Shown piece by piece: positions 38,032 to 48,608 of a stretch of DNA of 64,000 nt. The position numbers and the translations under genes were made by a program. Every line of letters starts with the position of its first letter. Within the stretch, counting starts at the first letter, position 1. The notes below the pieces were generated by a model. It had not been told where the DNA came from. It was given only the letters and a program-made list of their open reading frames with translations, and did no database searches. This stretch comes from Roseovarius pelagicus. Its GTDB lineage: Bacteria > Pseudomonadota > Alphaproteobacteria > Rhodobacterales > Rhodobacteraceae. The DNA lies in contig NZ_CP106738.1 in NCBI RefSeq assembly GCF_025639885.1, positions 2,914,001-2,978,000 of the forward strand, given 5' to 3'.

Positions 38032-38238
38032 TTATGCCAAGGCGATATTGGTCGCCGATTCGCGGCCGTCGCGGCCTGCTTCGACGTCAAATGTCACTTT
38101 CTGGTCGTCGGCCAGACCGGTCAGACCGGCGCGTTCGACTGCAGAAATATGAACGAAAACGTCTTTGCCACCGGTTTCCGGTGCGATAAAGCCGAAGCCT
38201 TTGGTAGAGTTGAACCATTTTACGGTGCCATTAGCCAT
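38032..38238 (-). CDS. Cold-shock domain protein (CspA family)
   Basis: A 68-residue single-stranded nucleic-acid chaperone. RNP1 (KGFGFI) and RNP2 (VFVHIS) are both present in the opening MANGTVKWFNSTKGFGFIAP. The strong AAGGAGA site upstream sets the start at 38238. A 190-bp upstream region before the next gene could hold a structured 5' leader, common for this family. Confidence 0.97.
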   Translation of the reverse strand: MANGTVKWFNSTKGFGFIAPETGGKDVFVHISAVERAGLTGLADDQKVTFDVEAGRDGRESATNIALA

Positions 38239-38429
38239 CCCGTTGGTCTCCTTCGATAAACGCTGCCCGCAGGGTGCGGCAGCCTGGCTAGTCGTGCAAG
38301 ATCGAGTGACTGAGCCGTGAGGAGCAGGTGGTCGATAGTGGTAACGTCGCGACGAGAATATGCGCTGCCTTGGGCCATCGCGCAAGGGGAAAGGCATTTT
38401 TTTAGGCAAATGCCCGCCGGTTTGACGTA

Positions 38430-39578
38430 TCAGGGGCGGCGTAGACTACGCCAGAGCGCGCCGGGCAGGCGGCGGGCCGTCAGCCGCATCAACTGCGGAT
38501 ATTCGACCTTGCCGGATAGCATCGACAGGTAAGCATGCTTGACTCTGGTCGAGTTGGCAAAGGCGCGTCGAAAGAATGGGCGCAGGCGGGATGCAAAGAT
38601 CAGCGGGCGCAAGAAGCAAGCCAACCGAAGCGAACGCTGGATAGGCCGGACCAGACGCGCGTAATGACGCATCGCGCTGTCGGGTTGGCCGGTTCGAATC
38701 GCGTTTGCGGCGGCAATCGCGGCCATATGACCGCTTTGCAGGGCATAGGCGATGCCTTCGCCAGTGATCGGATCGACAAAGCCTGCCGCATCCCCGGCTA
38801 ACAGGACTGCACCGCGTCCCGGCACGCGGCGATAGTTGCCGAAAGGCAGGAAATGCCCCTTTACCCGCGCTGGGCTGTCGTCACCCAGCCGAGTGCGATA
38901 GGTCGCAAGTCGGGCCTGAATGTCGGAGTTCTGGGACTGCAACCCGCCGATACCGATGGTGGTGCTGGCGCGTTTGGGAAACTGCCAGCCATACCCCCAA
39001 CTGGCCGCGTCAAAGTCGATCCGCACCACGGCATTTTCGGCTTGCGGCGGGGCCTCCACTTCGAGCGCGAAACCGATTTTTGTCTTGTCAAAGGATTGCC
39101 CGAAGAGCGCGCGAGCAACCATGCTTTGCACCCCATCCGCGCCGATAAGCGACTGATACCAAAGCGTTGTGCCGCCATCCAGCACGACGCTACGTGCTGC
39201 AAGATCAAGCGCCGCCACGCGGTGGCCCGAGAAATCTGCCGCGCCTGCCTGCACCGCCAGATCAAACAGATGCGCATCCATATCCCACCGCATCGTCAGG
39301 TACATTGGCAGCGTGTCACTCGCGTCCCCCAGTGGCGTGCCATCCAGATAAAAGACAATCTTTTCGCGTGGCTGAAACATCTGCGGATCAAGCGGCCGCT
39401 GAAAAATGTCGCGGTAGTATCCCTCTGCGCGCCCGGTAAAAAATCCGCCGCAAAGCTTGGCGCGCGGAAACACGGCCTTGTCGATCACTGCGACGCTCAG
39501 ACCAGCCTGCCGGGCCGTCACGGCGGCGGCGGAGCCGGCGGGGCCTGCACCGAGAATGATGAGGTCGAATGTGGGCAT
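38430..39578 (-). CDS. Geranylgeranyl reductase family FAD-dependent oxidoreductase
   Basis: A 382-residue flavoprotein with the dinucleotide motif GAGPAGSAAA (about 9-18) and the second FAD motif LLAGDAAGFVDPITGEGIAYAL near 270-291. The PxxYxW-like region is replaced by FPRAKLCGGFFTGRA. The family reduces isoprenoid or menaquinone side chains; the substrate here is unknown. No photosynthesis genes are nearby. I start at ATG 39578. Confidence 0.9.
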   Translation of the reverse strand: MPTFDLIILGAGPAGSAAAVTARQAGLSVAVIDKAVFPRAKLCGGFFTGRAEGYYRDIFQRPLDPQMFQPREKIVFYLDGTPLGDASDTLPMYLTMRWDMDAHLFDLAVQAGAADFSGHRVAALDLAARSVVLDGGTTLWYQSLIGADGVQSMVARALFGQSFDKTKIGFALEVEAPPQAENAVVRIDFDAASWGYGWQFPKRASTTIGIGGLQSQNSDIQARLATYRTRLGDDSPARVKGHFLPFGNYRRVPGRGAVLLAGDAAGFVDPITGEGIAYALQSGHMAAIAAANAIRTGQPDSAMRHYARLVRPIQRSLRLACFLRPLIFASRLRPFFRRAFANSTRVKHAYLSMLSGKVEYPQLMRLTARRLPGALWRSLRRP

Positions 39579-39642
39579 ACGACTGGTCCGGAACTGAATT
39601 TTTGGCCTGTCATAAAGACTGGGTGACGTGGCGAAAAGGGGG

Positions 39643-39675
39643 ATCGGTATCACATCGGTATCACGTCGGTATCGG
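39643..39675. repeat. Three tandem 11-bp repeats
   Basis: ATCGGTATCAC is repeated exactly twice and followed by GTCGGTATCGG. The array lies about 70 bp upstream of the BrnA-like gene. It could be an operator for that DNA-binding antitoxin or a promoter element for the flavoprotein gene on the other strand. Confidence 0.6.
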
Positions 39676-39746
39676 GTCAGTGCGGTCACATGACTGGCGG
39701 TTAATCCTTTGGGGTGATGTTGGCGCTCTGAAAACCGGAGGGACCG

Positions 39747-40088
39747 ATGGCCCGCATGACCAAGACTGAACGTATCGCCCGCGAGGGTCTGATGAAAAAC
39801 CTGATCCAACTGATGCGCGACGACTGGATCCCGCTGCGGATTGAGACGGAGATCCCCGATGCGTGGCACACGCTGGAGGCGGATGTGGACGTGACTGAGC
39901 CAAAGGAAAAGGTGACGCTCTATCTGGATCGCTCGGTGGCGCGTTATTACCGCGCGATGGGGAAGGGGTATCAAGCGCGGATCAACCGGCTGCTGGCGAC
40001 TTGGGCGCAAATGCATATCGCGCGCGAGGTGAAGCTGGAGAAGATGCTGAACGCGCGTCTGGCGCGCAACAATGAAACGGATTGTTAA
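39747..40088 (+). CDS. BrnA-like antitoxin family protein (orphan)
   Basis: A 113-residue protein whose C-terminal half KVTLYLDRSVARYYRAMGKG-YQARINRLL is the ribbon-helix-helix region of BrnA/DUF4415 antitoxins. No BrnT toxin gene adjoins it, unlike a standard BrnTA operon. The start follows CCGGAGGG. It may act as a stand-alone repressor or match a toxin elsewhere. Confidence 0.75.
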   Translation: MARMTKTERIAREGLMKNLIQLMRDDWIPLRIETEIPDAWHTLEADVDVTEPKEKVTLYLDRSVARYYRAMGKGYQARINRLLATWAQMHIAREVKLEKMLNARLARNNETDC

Positions 40089-40112
40089 CCATGTCTTGGG
40101 CAGGATGGCGGG

Positions 40113-40721
40113 ATGTCTTGCTACACTCGTCCCCGGGTCCCCGGCGCTTGCGTGTTCTTTACCGTCAATCTGGCGGTGCGGGGCAGTCGGCTGCTGGTGG
40201 ATGAGATTGACCTGCTGCGCGGTGCAGTCGGGCTGACGCGCAAGACGCGACCGTTTCACGTGGACGCGTGGATGGTGTTGCCCGATCACATGCATTGCAT
40301 CTGGACGCTGCCCGAGGGTGATGCGGATTATTCGACACGCTGGGGTGCGATCAAGGCACGGTTCACGCGCAGTTTGCGCGAAGACGGTTATGACGTGGGT
40401 AGGCCGGGCTTCAGCCCGGCGACCGGATTTCCGGGCGTGGCGCCGGGAAGAAATGCCAACCGTAGGCCGGGCTTCAGCCCGGCAGTCGAATTGCCCGTCG
40501 TGTCATCCGGCAGATATGCCGGGCTGAAGCCCGGCCTACGGGTGAACAAGCGCGAATGCGCAGTCTGGCAGCGGCGGTTCTGGGAGCATCATGTGCGGGA
40601 TGCGGCGGAATATGACGCACTGATGCGGTACTGTCGGGAGAATCCGGTGAAGCATGGGTTTGTCGAGCGGGCGGAGGATTGGCCGTATTCGTCGGTACAT
40701 GGGCGGGTGCGGAATGCGTAG
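40113..40721 (+). CDS. REP-associated tyrosine transposase (RAYT) with embedded REPs
   Basis: Y1/IS200-type HUH nuclease that mobilises REP elements. The 202-residue product has the HUH motif in VLPDHMHCIW (about 57-66) and the catalytic tyrosine region YDALMRYCRENPVKHGFV near 168-185. Between the halves lies an insert of about 47 residues (about 96-142) encoded largely by three REP palindromes, read as RPGFSPA twice and AGLKPGL once. The TAG stop is supplied by a fourth REP. The rest of the frame is intact, so the gene may still be functional. Confidence 0.9.
   Translation: MSCYTRPRVPGACVFFTVNLAVRGSRLLVDEIDLLRGAVGLTRKTRPFHVDAWMVLPDHMHCIWTLPEGDADYSTRWGAIKARFTRSLREDGYDVGRPGFSPATGFPGVAPGRNANRRPGFSPAVELPVVSSGRYAGLKPGLRVNKRECAVWQRRFWEHHVRDAAEYDALMRYCRENPVKHGFVERAEDWPYSSVHGRVRNA
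40399..40420 (+). repeat. REP element 1, inside the RAYT gene
   Basis: GTAG followed by the palindrome GCCGGGCT-TC-AGCCCGGC. The GTAG head is the usual RAYT recognition tetranucleotide form. It is read in frame as part of the transposase. Confidence 0.9.
40462..40483 (+). repeat. REP element 2, inside the RAYT gene
   Basis: Identical to the first copy (GTAG head and the same palindrome), same orientation, 63 bp downstream, a multiple of three that preserves the reading frame. Confidence 0.9.
40518..40539 (-). repeat. REP element 3, inside the RAYT gene, inverted
   Basis: Palindrome with a GA loop and CTAC at its right end, so it is inverted relative to copies 1 and 2. It forms an inverted REP pair with copy 2. 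Confidence 0.9.
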
Positions 40722-40739
40722 GCCGGGCTTCAGCCCGGC
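40718..40739 (+). repeat. REP element 4, supplies the RAYT stop codon
   Basis: The GTAG head overlaps the gene's end so that its TAG is the transposase stop codon at 40719-40721. Confidence 0.9.
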
Positions 40740-40766
40740 ATTTGGAGAGGACTGTTCGCAGGGTGT

Positions 40767-40788
40767 GCCGGGCTGAAGCCCGGCCTAC
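40767..40788 (-). repeat. REP element 5, inverted
   Basis: Inverted partner of copy 4, 27 bp downstream, forming a second REP doublet 3' of the transposase. Confidence 0.9.
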
Positions 40789-40832
40789 AGATGAGGGGCT
40801 GTCCACCGCCTAAGGCACGCGCCATTCAATTT

Positions 40833-40855
40833 AAATACAAATCACATTTGTATTT
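40833..40855. terminator. AT-rich perfect hairpin 3' of the RAYT locus
   Basis: AAATACAAAT pairs exactly with ATTTGTATTT across a 3-nt loop and is followed by T then CC. It is striking in a GC-rich context. It may be a terminator or a mobile-element end. Confidence 0.45.
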
Positions 40856-40898
40856 TCCGGGGGCGCACGCAATTGCGTTGCAATCGCTTTCGCGCACG

Positions 40899-40924
40899 GG
40901 TGAGGTTTGGCTAAAAGCCAAATC

Positions 40925-40929
<5 letters not shown>
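40899..40929 (-). terminator. Hairpin overlapping the ettA stop codon
   Basis: GGTGAGGTTTGGCT at 40899-40912 pairs with AGCCAAATCTCACC at 40916-40929 (one G-U). It covers the last ettA codons and the stop, and probably ends or protects that transcript. Confidence 0.55.
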
Positions 40930-42580
<1,651 letters not shown>

Positions 42581-42679
42581 GGGTGATGCTTTCTGATTGA
42601 GATCGGATGTTGGCCAGCATGTAACCGTCAGACGCGGCGATTTCAAACAGGGAGTTTGCGGCACATGGTCGAGAGAGCG

Positions 42680-44587
42680 CTATTGCCGGGCTTTGTGCGG
42701 TGCGGCGCTGGTCGGAACCGGGGCGTCCAGCACGAGCGGCGCGGGCAGCGGGGTGTTCGTGCGCAGCCAGTCGATCATGTCAGGCACTGGCATCGGGCGG
42801 GCAAGGCCGAAGCCCTGAATGAACGGGCATTTGGCGCGGCGCAGGATATCAAGCTGGCCTTGGGTTTCGACGCCTTCGGCGACGACGTCCATGCCCAAGA
42901 GCGCGCAGAGGCGTATGATTGAACGTGTGACGACGCGGTGGCGCGGTGCGCTCTCTAACCGGGAAATCATCGAATGGTCGAGTTTGATCGCGTCCACCTC
43001 GATCGTCGAGATGTGCGACAGGCCTGCGTAACCGGTGCCGAAATCATCCAGTGCGACGCGAACGCCGATGCGGCGCAACTGCGCTACCGCAGCCATCACG
43101 CGGGTATTGTTGACGTCCAGCAGGCTGGTTTCCAGTATTTCCACACAAATGCTGGAATGCGGCAGGTTGCGCGATTGCAGGGCCCAGTCGAGGAGGCCGG
43201 GGTAGTTCACATCAGACAGGATCGTGCTGGACACGTTCAGCGACAGTGTGAGATCGGAAAATCCCGCCTGTCGCATCTGCGTCAATGCGTCCAGCGCGTG
43301 GTTCATCGACAGGTAGTCGATATCGGGGAGCAACTGGATGGCCTCTGCCGCCGAGAGAAACGAGGCGGGTGCCAGCAATCCGCGATGCGGGTGTTTCCAT
43401 CGCAATAGCGCCTCGCATCCGGTGATCCGGTTGCCTGCCAGATCCAGCATTGGTTGCAGGAAAATGGTGAATTGATCCTGCTCCACGGCCTGTTTCAGGT
43501 CGCGGTTCAGTTGTTGACGGGCGCGGTACCGTTGCCCCAGCTGATCGGTGTAATAGACAACCTGCCCACGCCCGGCGTCCTTGGCGCTATATAGTGCATG
43601 ATCGGCCTGTTGTATCAGCGCCTCGCCCGAGGTGGTGCCGGAAGTGGACAGCGCGGCCCCGATGGAAATGCCGATGGTGATGGTCTGGTCCTTCCAGACA
43701 AGAGGGTGATTGATGGTACGCATAACCTGTTCGGCGCGCGCCATCAGCATGGTGCGGTTGCTGGTTTCAGCGCAGAACAGCAGAAATTCATCCCCGCCGT
43801 TGCGACAGATCAAGTCATCTGGCCGGGCATGTTGGCGCAGCCCGTCCGCCACATGACACAACACCATGTCACCAGCGGCATGGCCGAGCGTATCGTTGAT
43901 TTCCTTAAATTTATCGAGGTCGAGTTGGAGCAGGCCGATCCGACCGGCAGCGATCTGGGCGGTTACCCTGTTACTGTGCATGTATTGCGACAGTCTCTTG
44001 CGGTTGGCGAGGTTGGTCAGGTCGTCATGATAGGCGGCGTGTTCCAGATCGTCCTTGACCTGATGCAGCGCGGCCTGTGTCGTGACCTGATCCGAAACGT
44101 CGCGGCACGTGACCACAACCATCTTTTGTGAATCGTCGGGGCCGAGATTGATCAATGAATGGCTTTGCTGGTTCCAGAATCGGCTGCCGTCGCGGCGCAG
44201 ATGTTGTGTGATGCGGTAGCCATCAAACAACGAGGTCGAAAAATCGTAGCGAAAGTTTGCGGTTTGCTTGCGCGTTCTGCGATGTTCAGGGGGCAGGATC
44301 AGATCCTGCGGGTTTGTTCCCCTGATGTCTGACAATGCCCAGCCGAGCATCGTTTCGCAGGCGGGGTTCATCCATTTCACCCGGCCATTGATGTCCAGCA
44401 GGATGATGCCATCGCGCACATGATCCAGGATCAAGTCCGGCAAACCCGCATCCCGCCGGGCTGCCGTAGCCGTGCGGGGTGGTTTCCCGTCAGTTCGCGA
44501 TTGTTTGCCCACTGCTTTACCCGGAATATGCCTTGTTGCGTTTTCGCAGCCTTGCAAGCGGGGCTTAATATTGGGTGGCTTTCCCAA
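42680..44587 (-). CDS. PAS-GGDEF-EAL cyclic-di-GMP signalling protein
   Basis: Predicted diguanylate cyclase/phosphodiesterase. The 635-residue frame has a PAS domain (about 48-165), a GGDEF domain with intact GGDEF at 264-268, and an EAL domain with CEALLRWKHPHRG near 375-387 plus the later DDFGTGYAGLSHI and MDVVAEGVET motifs. Both active-site signatures look intact. No membrane segment is seen. The start is uncertain: TTG at 44587 is the longest, and a GTG near 44509 is possible. Confidence 0.92.
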   Translation of the reverse strand: MGKPPNIKPRLQGCENATRHIPGKAVGKQSRTDGKPPRTATAARRDAGLPDLILDHVRDGIILLDINGRVKWMNPACETMLGWALSDIRGTNPQDLILPPEHRRTRKQTANFRYDFSTSLFDGYRITQHLRRDGSRFWNQQSHSLINLGPDDSQKMVVVTCRDVSDQVTTQAALHQVKDDLEHAAYHDDLTNLANRKRLSQYMHSNRVTAQIAAGRIGLLQLDLDKFKEINDTLGHAAGDMVLCHVADGLRQHARPDDLICRNGGDEFLLFCAETSNRTMLMARAEQVMRTINHPLVWKDQTITIGISIGAALSTSGTTSGEALIQQADHALYSAKDAGRGQVVYYTDQLGQRYRARQQLNRDLKQAVEQDQFTIFLQPMLDLAGNRITGCEALLRWKHPHRGLLAPASFLSAAEAIQLLPDIDYLSMNHALDALTQMRQAGFSDLTLSLNVSSTILSDVNYPGLLDWALQSRNLPHSSICVEILETSLLDVNNTRVMAAVAQLRRIGVRVALDDFGTGYAGLSHISTIEVDAIKLDHSMISRLESAPRHRVVTRSIIRLCALLGMDVVAEGVETQGQLDILRRAKCPFIQGFGLARPMPVPDMIDWLRTNTPLPAPLVLDAPVPTSAAPHKARQ

Positions 44588-44633
44588 GGGGTTCTGATTA
44601 AAAATCCCTAAAATTTAAGGAGCTTGCGGCGTT

Positions 44634-45251
44634 ATGCCTGCCCTCACCTTGCCGCTGTCGTGGCCCGGCCAGACCATAGGATTGCTGGGGGGATCGTTCG
44701 ATCCACCGCACGCGGGCCATGCCCATATCACTCGCGAGGCGCTGAAGCGGTTCGGGCTGGACGCGGTGTGGTGGCTGGTCAGTCCGGGCAATCCGCTAAA
44801 GGCGCACGGGCCTGCGCCGATGGCGCAGCGGATGGAGGCATCGGCGCAAGTGATGCAGCATCCACGCGTTTTCATTTCGGATGCCGAGGCGCAGATCGGA
44901 TCGCGCTACACGGCGCAGACATTGCGAATATTGCGTGCCGCACGTCCCGGTGTGCGGTTCGTTTGGCTGATGGGTGCCGATAATCTGGCGCAGTTCGATC
45001 AGTGGCAAGACTGGCAAGAAATCATGGAGACCGTGCCTGTGGGCGTGCTGGCACGCCCCGACGCCCGTACGGCGGCGCGTGGGTCCAAGGCGGCGCGCAT
45101 CTACGCCCCGTACCGTCTGCCGGGTCGTCAGAGCCAGCGGTTGGCACGATTGCAGGCCCCGGTGTGGTGTTTCGTCAATGTGCCGATGCTGGCGATCTCT
45201 TCGACGGCGTTACGGGCCTCGGGGGTGTGGACGGCGGCATCAGACGGCTGA
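44634..45251 (+). CDS. nadD: Nicotinate-nucleotide adenylyltransferase
   Basis: Adenylates nicotinate mononucleotide in NAD synthesis, upstream of NadE (also in this window at 21.4 kb). The 205-residue product has the nucleotidyltransferase loop [11 protein letters not shown] (about 19-29), [11 protein letters not shown] and the C-terminal ISSTALR motif. It is divergent from the GGDEF-EAL gene; RBS AAGGAG-like sequence precedes the ATG. Confidence 0.96.
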   Translation: MPALTLPLSWPGQTIGLLGGSFDPPHAGHAHITREALKRFGLDAVWWLVSPGNPLKAHGPAPMAQRMEASAQVMQHPRVFISDAEAQIGSRYTAQTLRILRAARPGVRFVWLMGADNLAQFDQWQDWQEIMETVPVGVLARPDARTAARGSKAARIYAPYRLPGRQSQRLARLQAPVWCFVNVPMLAISSTALRASGVWTAASDG

Positions 45252-45449
45252 AACGGACTGTTGGCCGACTTAGGATGAGGCCTGCCAGACATGAGTGTCA
45301 GTTTATGTGCAGCGACAGATACAGTAAGCGCCCCGGACAGGGTATTGTTTCAGGCGAATGATCATATGCGATCTAAACACCCAAGAACGTGACTGAAAAA
45401 GGTTAATTCGGCGTTGTCTGACGCGCGCGGCTGCGCTTTACTCTGCGGT

Positions 45450-46973
45450 ATGATGCTGCCCTTTTCAAGACGTGCCTTTTTGACAGGATCAATCTCTGCG
45501 CTGGCCAGTGGCGCGGGGATCCGGGCGGCGTGGGCGGGTGCGCCTGCCGTGTCGTTGCGACCGCAATTGCGCCCGGACGATCTGGCCACTACTGCGCGCA
45601 AACCACGCCCCAAGGCACCTGATGCGCAGACACTGATTGATCGTGCCAAGCTGGGTGGCAAGGTGGGATATGCGGTCGTCGACGTAAAAACCGGCGCGCT
45701 GCTGGAGACACGCAATGCCGATACCGGCTTTGCTCCTGCAAGCGTGACCAAGGCGGTGACGGCACTCTACGCGCTGGACGCCCTCGGCCCCGGCTATCGG
45801 TTTCGCACGCAGTTGATTGCCACGGGACCGATCGAGAATGGTGTGATCAAGGGGGATCTGGTTCTGGCGGGGGGCGGTGATCCGACGCTGGACACCGATG
45901 CGCTGGCGGGCATGGCCGCTAACCTCAAAGGGGCGGGCATCCGGGCCGTTACCGGGGCATTTCGCGTCTTTGACGGGGCGCTGCCCTATGTGCGGGTCAT
46001 CGACGAAACCCAGCCCGATCATGTGGGATACAATCCGTCGCTATCGGGGCTGAACCTGAATTTCAACCGGGTACATTTTCAATGGGCGCGGGGGGCGGAC
46101 GGCTATACCGTCACGATGGATGCGCGGTCGGCCAAATACCGTCCTGCCGTGCGCGTGGCCCGGATGCGCATCGCGAACCGCGCCGCGCCGGTCTATACCT
46201 ACACCGATGCTGGTGATCATGATGAATGGACCGTTGCATCGCAGGCGCTGGGCAAGGGGGGGACCCGCTGGCTGCCAGTGCGTTATCCGGCGAGTTATGC
46301 GGGCGAAGTCTTTGCCACGTTTGCACGGTCGCACGGGATCAAGCTGGACAGTGCCAAACCACAGGGCGGTGCGCCGCGTGGGACGGCACTGGTAACCCAT
46401 AACAGTGTCGCGCTGAGTACGATCCTGCGCGGTATGCTGAAATATTCCAACAACCTGACGGCGGAACTGGTCGGCATGACGGCCACCGTCGCCCGCCGTG
46501 GCAAGGTCACGACGCTGGCGGCCTCGGGGCGCGAGATGTCGGCTTGGGCACGCACGGAACTGGGGATGAAGGACGCATCACTGGTGGATCACTCGGGGTT
46601 GGGGTCCGAATCGCGGCTGAGCGCCGAGAGTCTGGCGAGGGCGATGGCCAAGGTCGCGGGGCAGGGGGCACTGGCACCGCTGTTGAAGCCGTTCGTGATG
46701 CGCCACGAAAATGGTCAGATCGACAAGGGGCACCCCGTCGAAGTGCTGGCCAAGACCGGCACCCTGTACTTCGTGAGCTCGCTGTCAGGCTATGCAACCG
46801 GGCCGGGGGGGCGGCAGCTGGCCTTTGCGATCCTGACCGGGAATCAGGCAAAGCGCCGTGGATTGGCAAAATCTGCCCAAGAGCGCCCCCCCGGATCGGC
46901 CGCATGGAATGCGCGATCAAAGCGGCTGCAACAGCAATTGATTGAGCGCTGGAATGCTGTCTATGGCAGTTAA
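45450..46973 (+). CDS. dacB: D-alanyl-D-alanine carboxypeptidase/endopeptidase (PBP4 type)
   Basis: Periplasmic low-mass penicillin-binding protein that trims or opens peptidoglycan cross-links. The 507-residue product has a Tat-like signal (FSRRAFLTGSISALASGAGIRAAWA), the SxxK nucleophile S98-V-T-K101, the SNN motif in KYSNNLTAEL near 330 and KTGT in LAKTGTLYF near 435. I use the ATG at 45450 because it begins the signal peptide. The gene ends 93 bp before tRNA-Cys. Confidence 0.94.
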   Translation: MMLPFSRRAFLTGSISALASGAGIRAAWAGAPAVSLRPQLRPDDLATTARKPRPKAPDAQTLIDRAKLGGKVGYAVVDVKTGALLETRNADTGFAPASVTKAVTALYALDALGPGYRFRTQLIATGPIENGVIKGDLVLAGGGDPTLDTDALAGMAANLKGAGIRAVTGAFRVFDGALPYVRVIDETQPDHVGYNPSLSGLNLNFNRVHFQWARGADGYTVTMDARSAKYRPAVRVARMRIANRAAPVYTYTDAGDHDEWTVASQALGKGGTRWLPVRYPASYAGEVFATFARSHGIKLDSAKPQGGAPRGTALVTHNSVALSTILRGMLKYSNNLTAELVGMTATVARRGKVTTLAASGREMSAWARTELGMKDASLVDHSGLGSESRLSAESLARAMAKVAGQGALAPLLKPFVMRHENGQIDKGHPVEVLAKTGTLYFVSSLSGYATGPGGRQLAFAILTGNQAKRRGLAKSAQERPPGSAAWNARSKRLQQQLIERWNAVYGS

Positions 46974-47066
46974 CGTCTCGTATATGGCTTGCGCGGACCG
47001 CTCGCCGCTGCAATGACGCTTGCACCGACCCGGACGATCCGCTAATCCGACGCAACCACACCCGGC

Positions 47067-47140
47067 GGCGAGTTGGCGGAGTGGTTACGCAGCGGATTGC
47101 AAATCCGTGTACACCGGTTCGATTCCGGTACTCGCCTCCA
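47067..47140 (+). tRNA. tRNA-Cys (GCA)
   Basis: A 74-nt cloverleaf: acceptor GGCGAGT/ACTCGCC, anticodon loop ATTGCAAAT with anticodon GCA, T-arm GGTTCGATTCC, discriminator T and an encoded CCA. U73 fits cysteine identity. It adjoins a truncated integrase and a run of gene remnants, so it probably served as an integration site. Confidence 0.96.
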
Positions 47141-47226
47141 ATACTTAGCAGATTTCTGCCACACACTTTTCAGCACCCCGCCACACATTCACGTTCTGTT
47201 TTCATTCCGTTCCGGTTTCACCCGCA

Positions 47227-47625
47227 ATGGCGGCGCAGTTCACGTCTCTAAGGTTGCCAATAATGAGCAACGCGATACCGAGATTCGGATTTCTTGACTT
47301 TGTGGCAAGTCGCAGGGCGAGCACACGCTTGTTCCCAGAGCACAGCTACAGCGCAAATGGCGGCTATGGCCGCAACTTGGGACGCTGGTGCAATGAGAGC
47401 TTTTTGCCAAAGCTGGATATCAAGCAACCGGGACTTGTTTTTCACAGTCTACGGCACAAAGTCGTTACGCGACTAGGCCAAGCCAGTGTGCCAGAACCGA
47501 TCATCCGGTGCATCGTCGGACATGCCCGGTCAGGCGTGACCCAAGAAGTATACTTGCGAGAGGGCTACACAATGGACCAACTCAAAGATGCCATTGACCG
47601 CTTGTACGCTGCCCCAAGCGGCTAG
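47227..47625 (+). pseudogene. Truncated tyrosine recombinase/phage integrase (C-terminal part)
   Basis: The 132-residue frame matches only the catalytic end of a site-specific integrase: HSLRHKVVTRLGQ (R and H), IVGHARSGVTQ (second H) and the nucleophile tyrosine in EVYLREGY. The N-terminal arm- and core-binding domains, and the first catalytic Arg, are missing, so it is almost certainly inactive. It lies 86 bp from tRNA-Cys, the expected place for the integrase of an element inserted there. Its stop overlaps the stop of the next convergent gene. Confidence 0.8.
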
Positions 47626-48356
47626 GATGTGTGCTGAGCGGGGCCATCCTGCATGGCCCCCTCCATAGCATAGGCCATGCGCCCTGCTTCAAGCCGGGTC
47701 GCGTTCAGTTTCTCAGAGGACATCGCTTCTATCGTGACTTCTGCTATCCACTCTGGATCGACTTGGTTCATGCGACCAAGGTTCTTAAGTTGGCCCACAA
47801 TGAATGCCGCGCCCATCGTGTGCATATCAAGGTCCGATAGCTTTAAACCGAAAGCCTGTACCGTGCCGTCAAAGGCACCCAACGCGGCGGCTGCAAACTC
47901 ATTGTCGTCAACTTCCCGACCAATAGCGCGCAAGTAGCCGACATGATGAAGGCCAGCGGCAAGCCGTGCATCCTCTAAGGTGTCGGACTGGGAAACAGAG
48001 GCAGCACCTTCACCAAGTTCGTCATTGGTGTGCGCAGTTGCCGTAAGAGCGCCTCGCCTAAGTGGCACAATGAAGTTGTCTTTCGCCTTGGGGTCCATTT
48101 CGCCTGCACAAAACGAGCTGACCACAAAGGCAACGCCAAGCGGCATGACGAAAGCCAATAACAGAAACCCAACGATAAGAAATAGCCACCACTGCGCTTT
48201 GAAGAACCGCATCGTGCCCGTGGCAACCAATAGGCGCATTTGCAAGTTCCACCAATACCGTCCAACAACGGCCAAACTGGCGGATGCTGCGGAAAAGCCA
48301 TCAATAGCTGCGCCATACGCAACATGGTGGTCAGGCGTCTTATCGCTCAGGCTCAT
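47622..48356 (-). CDS. Hypothetical single-span membrane protein
   Basis: I do not recognise this 244-residue protein. It starts MSLSDKTPDHHVAYGA behind AGGGAG. One strong hydrophobic segment lies near 59-83 (WLFLIVGFLLLAFVMPLGVAFVV), and a long soluble C-terminal region is rich in Ala, Asp and Glu. No catalytic motif is visible. It sits between integrase and regulator remnants, so it is probably cargo of the former mobile element. Confidence 0.7.
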   Translation of the reverse strand: MSLSDKTPDHHVAYGAAIDGFSAASASLAVVGRYWWNLQMRLLVATGTMRFFKAQWWLFLIVGFLLLAFVMPLGVAFVVSSFCAGEMDPKAKDNFIVPLRRGALTATAHTNDELGEGAASVSQSDTLEDARLAAGLHHVGYLRAIGREVDDNEFAAAALGAFDGTVQAFGLKLSDLDMHTMGAAFIVGQLKNLGRMNQVDPEWIAEVTIEAMSSEKLNATRLEAGRMAYAMEGAMQDGPAQHTS

Positions 48357-48494
48357 TCGGAACTCCCTGATACTGCCAAGACGCAAATCGTCTTTTGAAT
48401 TTTTCGGCGGGCTACAGCGCCTACCGTATCTGAATTTTAGATACCCACTTTTGAGATATAGTCAACAAGCCCACTGCAACTGCATGGGGCTTTC

Positions 48495-48608
48495 ATGCCT
48501 AAAACTCTTGGAGATCAACGGCATGACGAGCTAATTCGCTTTCTCATTGAGAAGCGGGGCGAAGCAGGCTTGAAACAAGTGGAGCTTGCTAAGCGCATGA
48601 ACGTATAA
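48495..48608 (+). pseudogene. Truncated XRE-family helix-turn-helix regulator
   Basis: A 37-codon frame reads MPKTLGDQRHDELIRFLIEK and continues to ELAKRMNV before TAA. It matches the N-terminal part of the HTH of phage-type XRE regulators and stops in the middle of the DNA-binding domain. The remainder appears deleted. Confidence 0.65.

Noticed and set aside
40399..40788. CRISPR-like array from regularly repeated palindromes
   Set aside because: Spacing is irregular, copies alternate in orientation, and the core is the REP palindrome tied to the RAYT gene.
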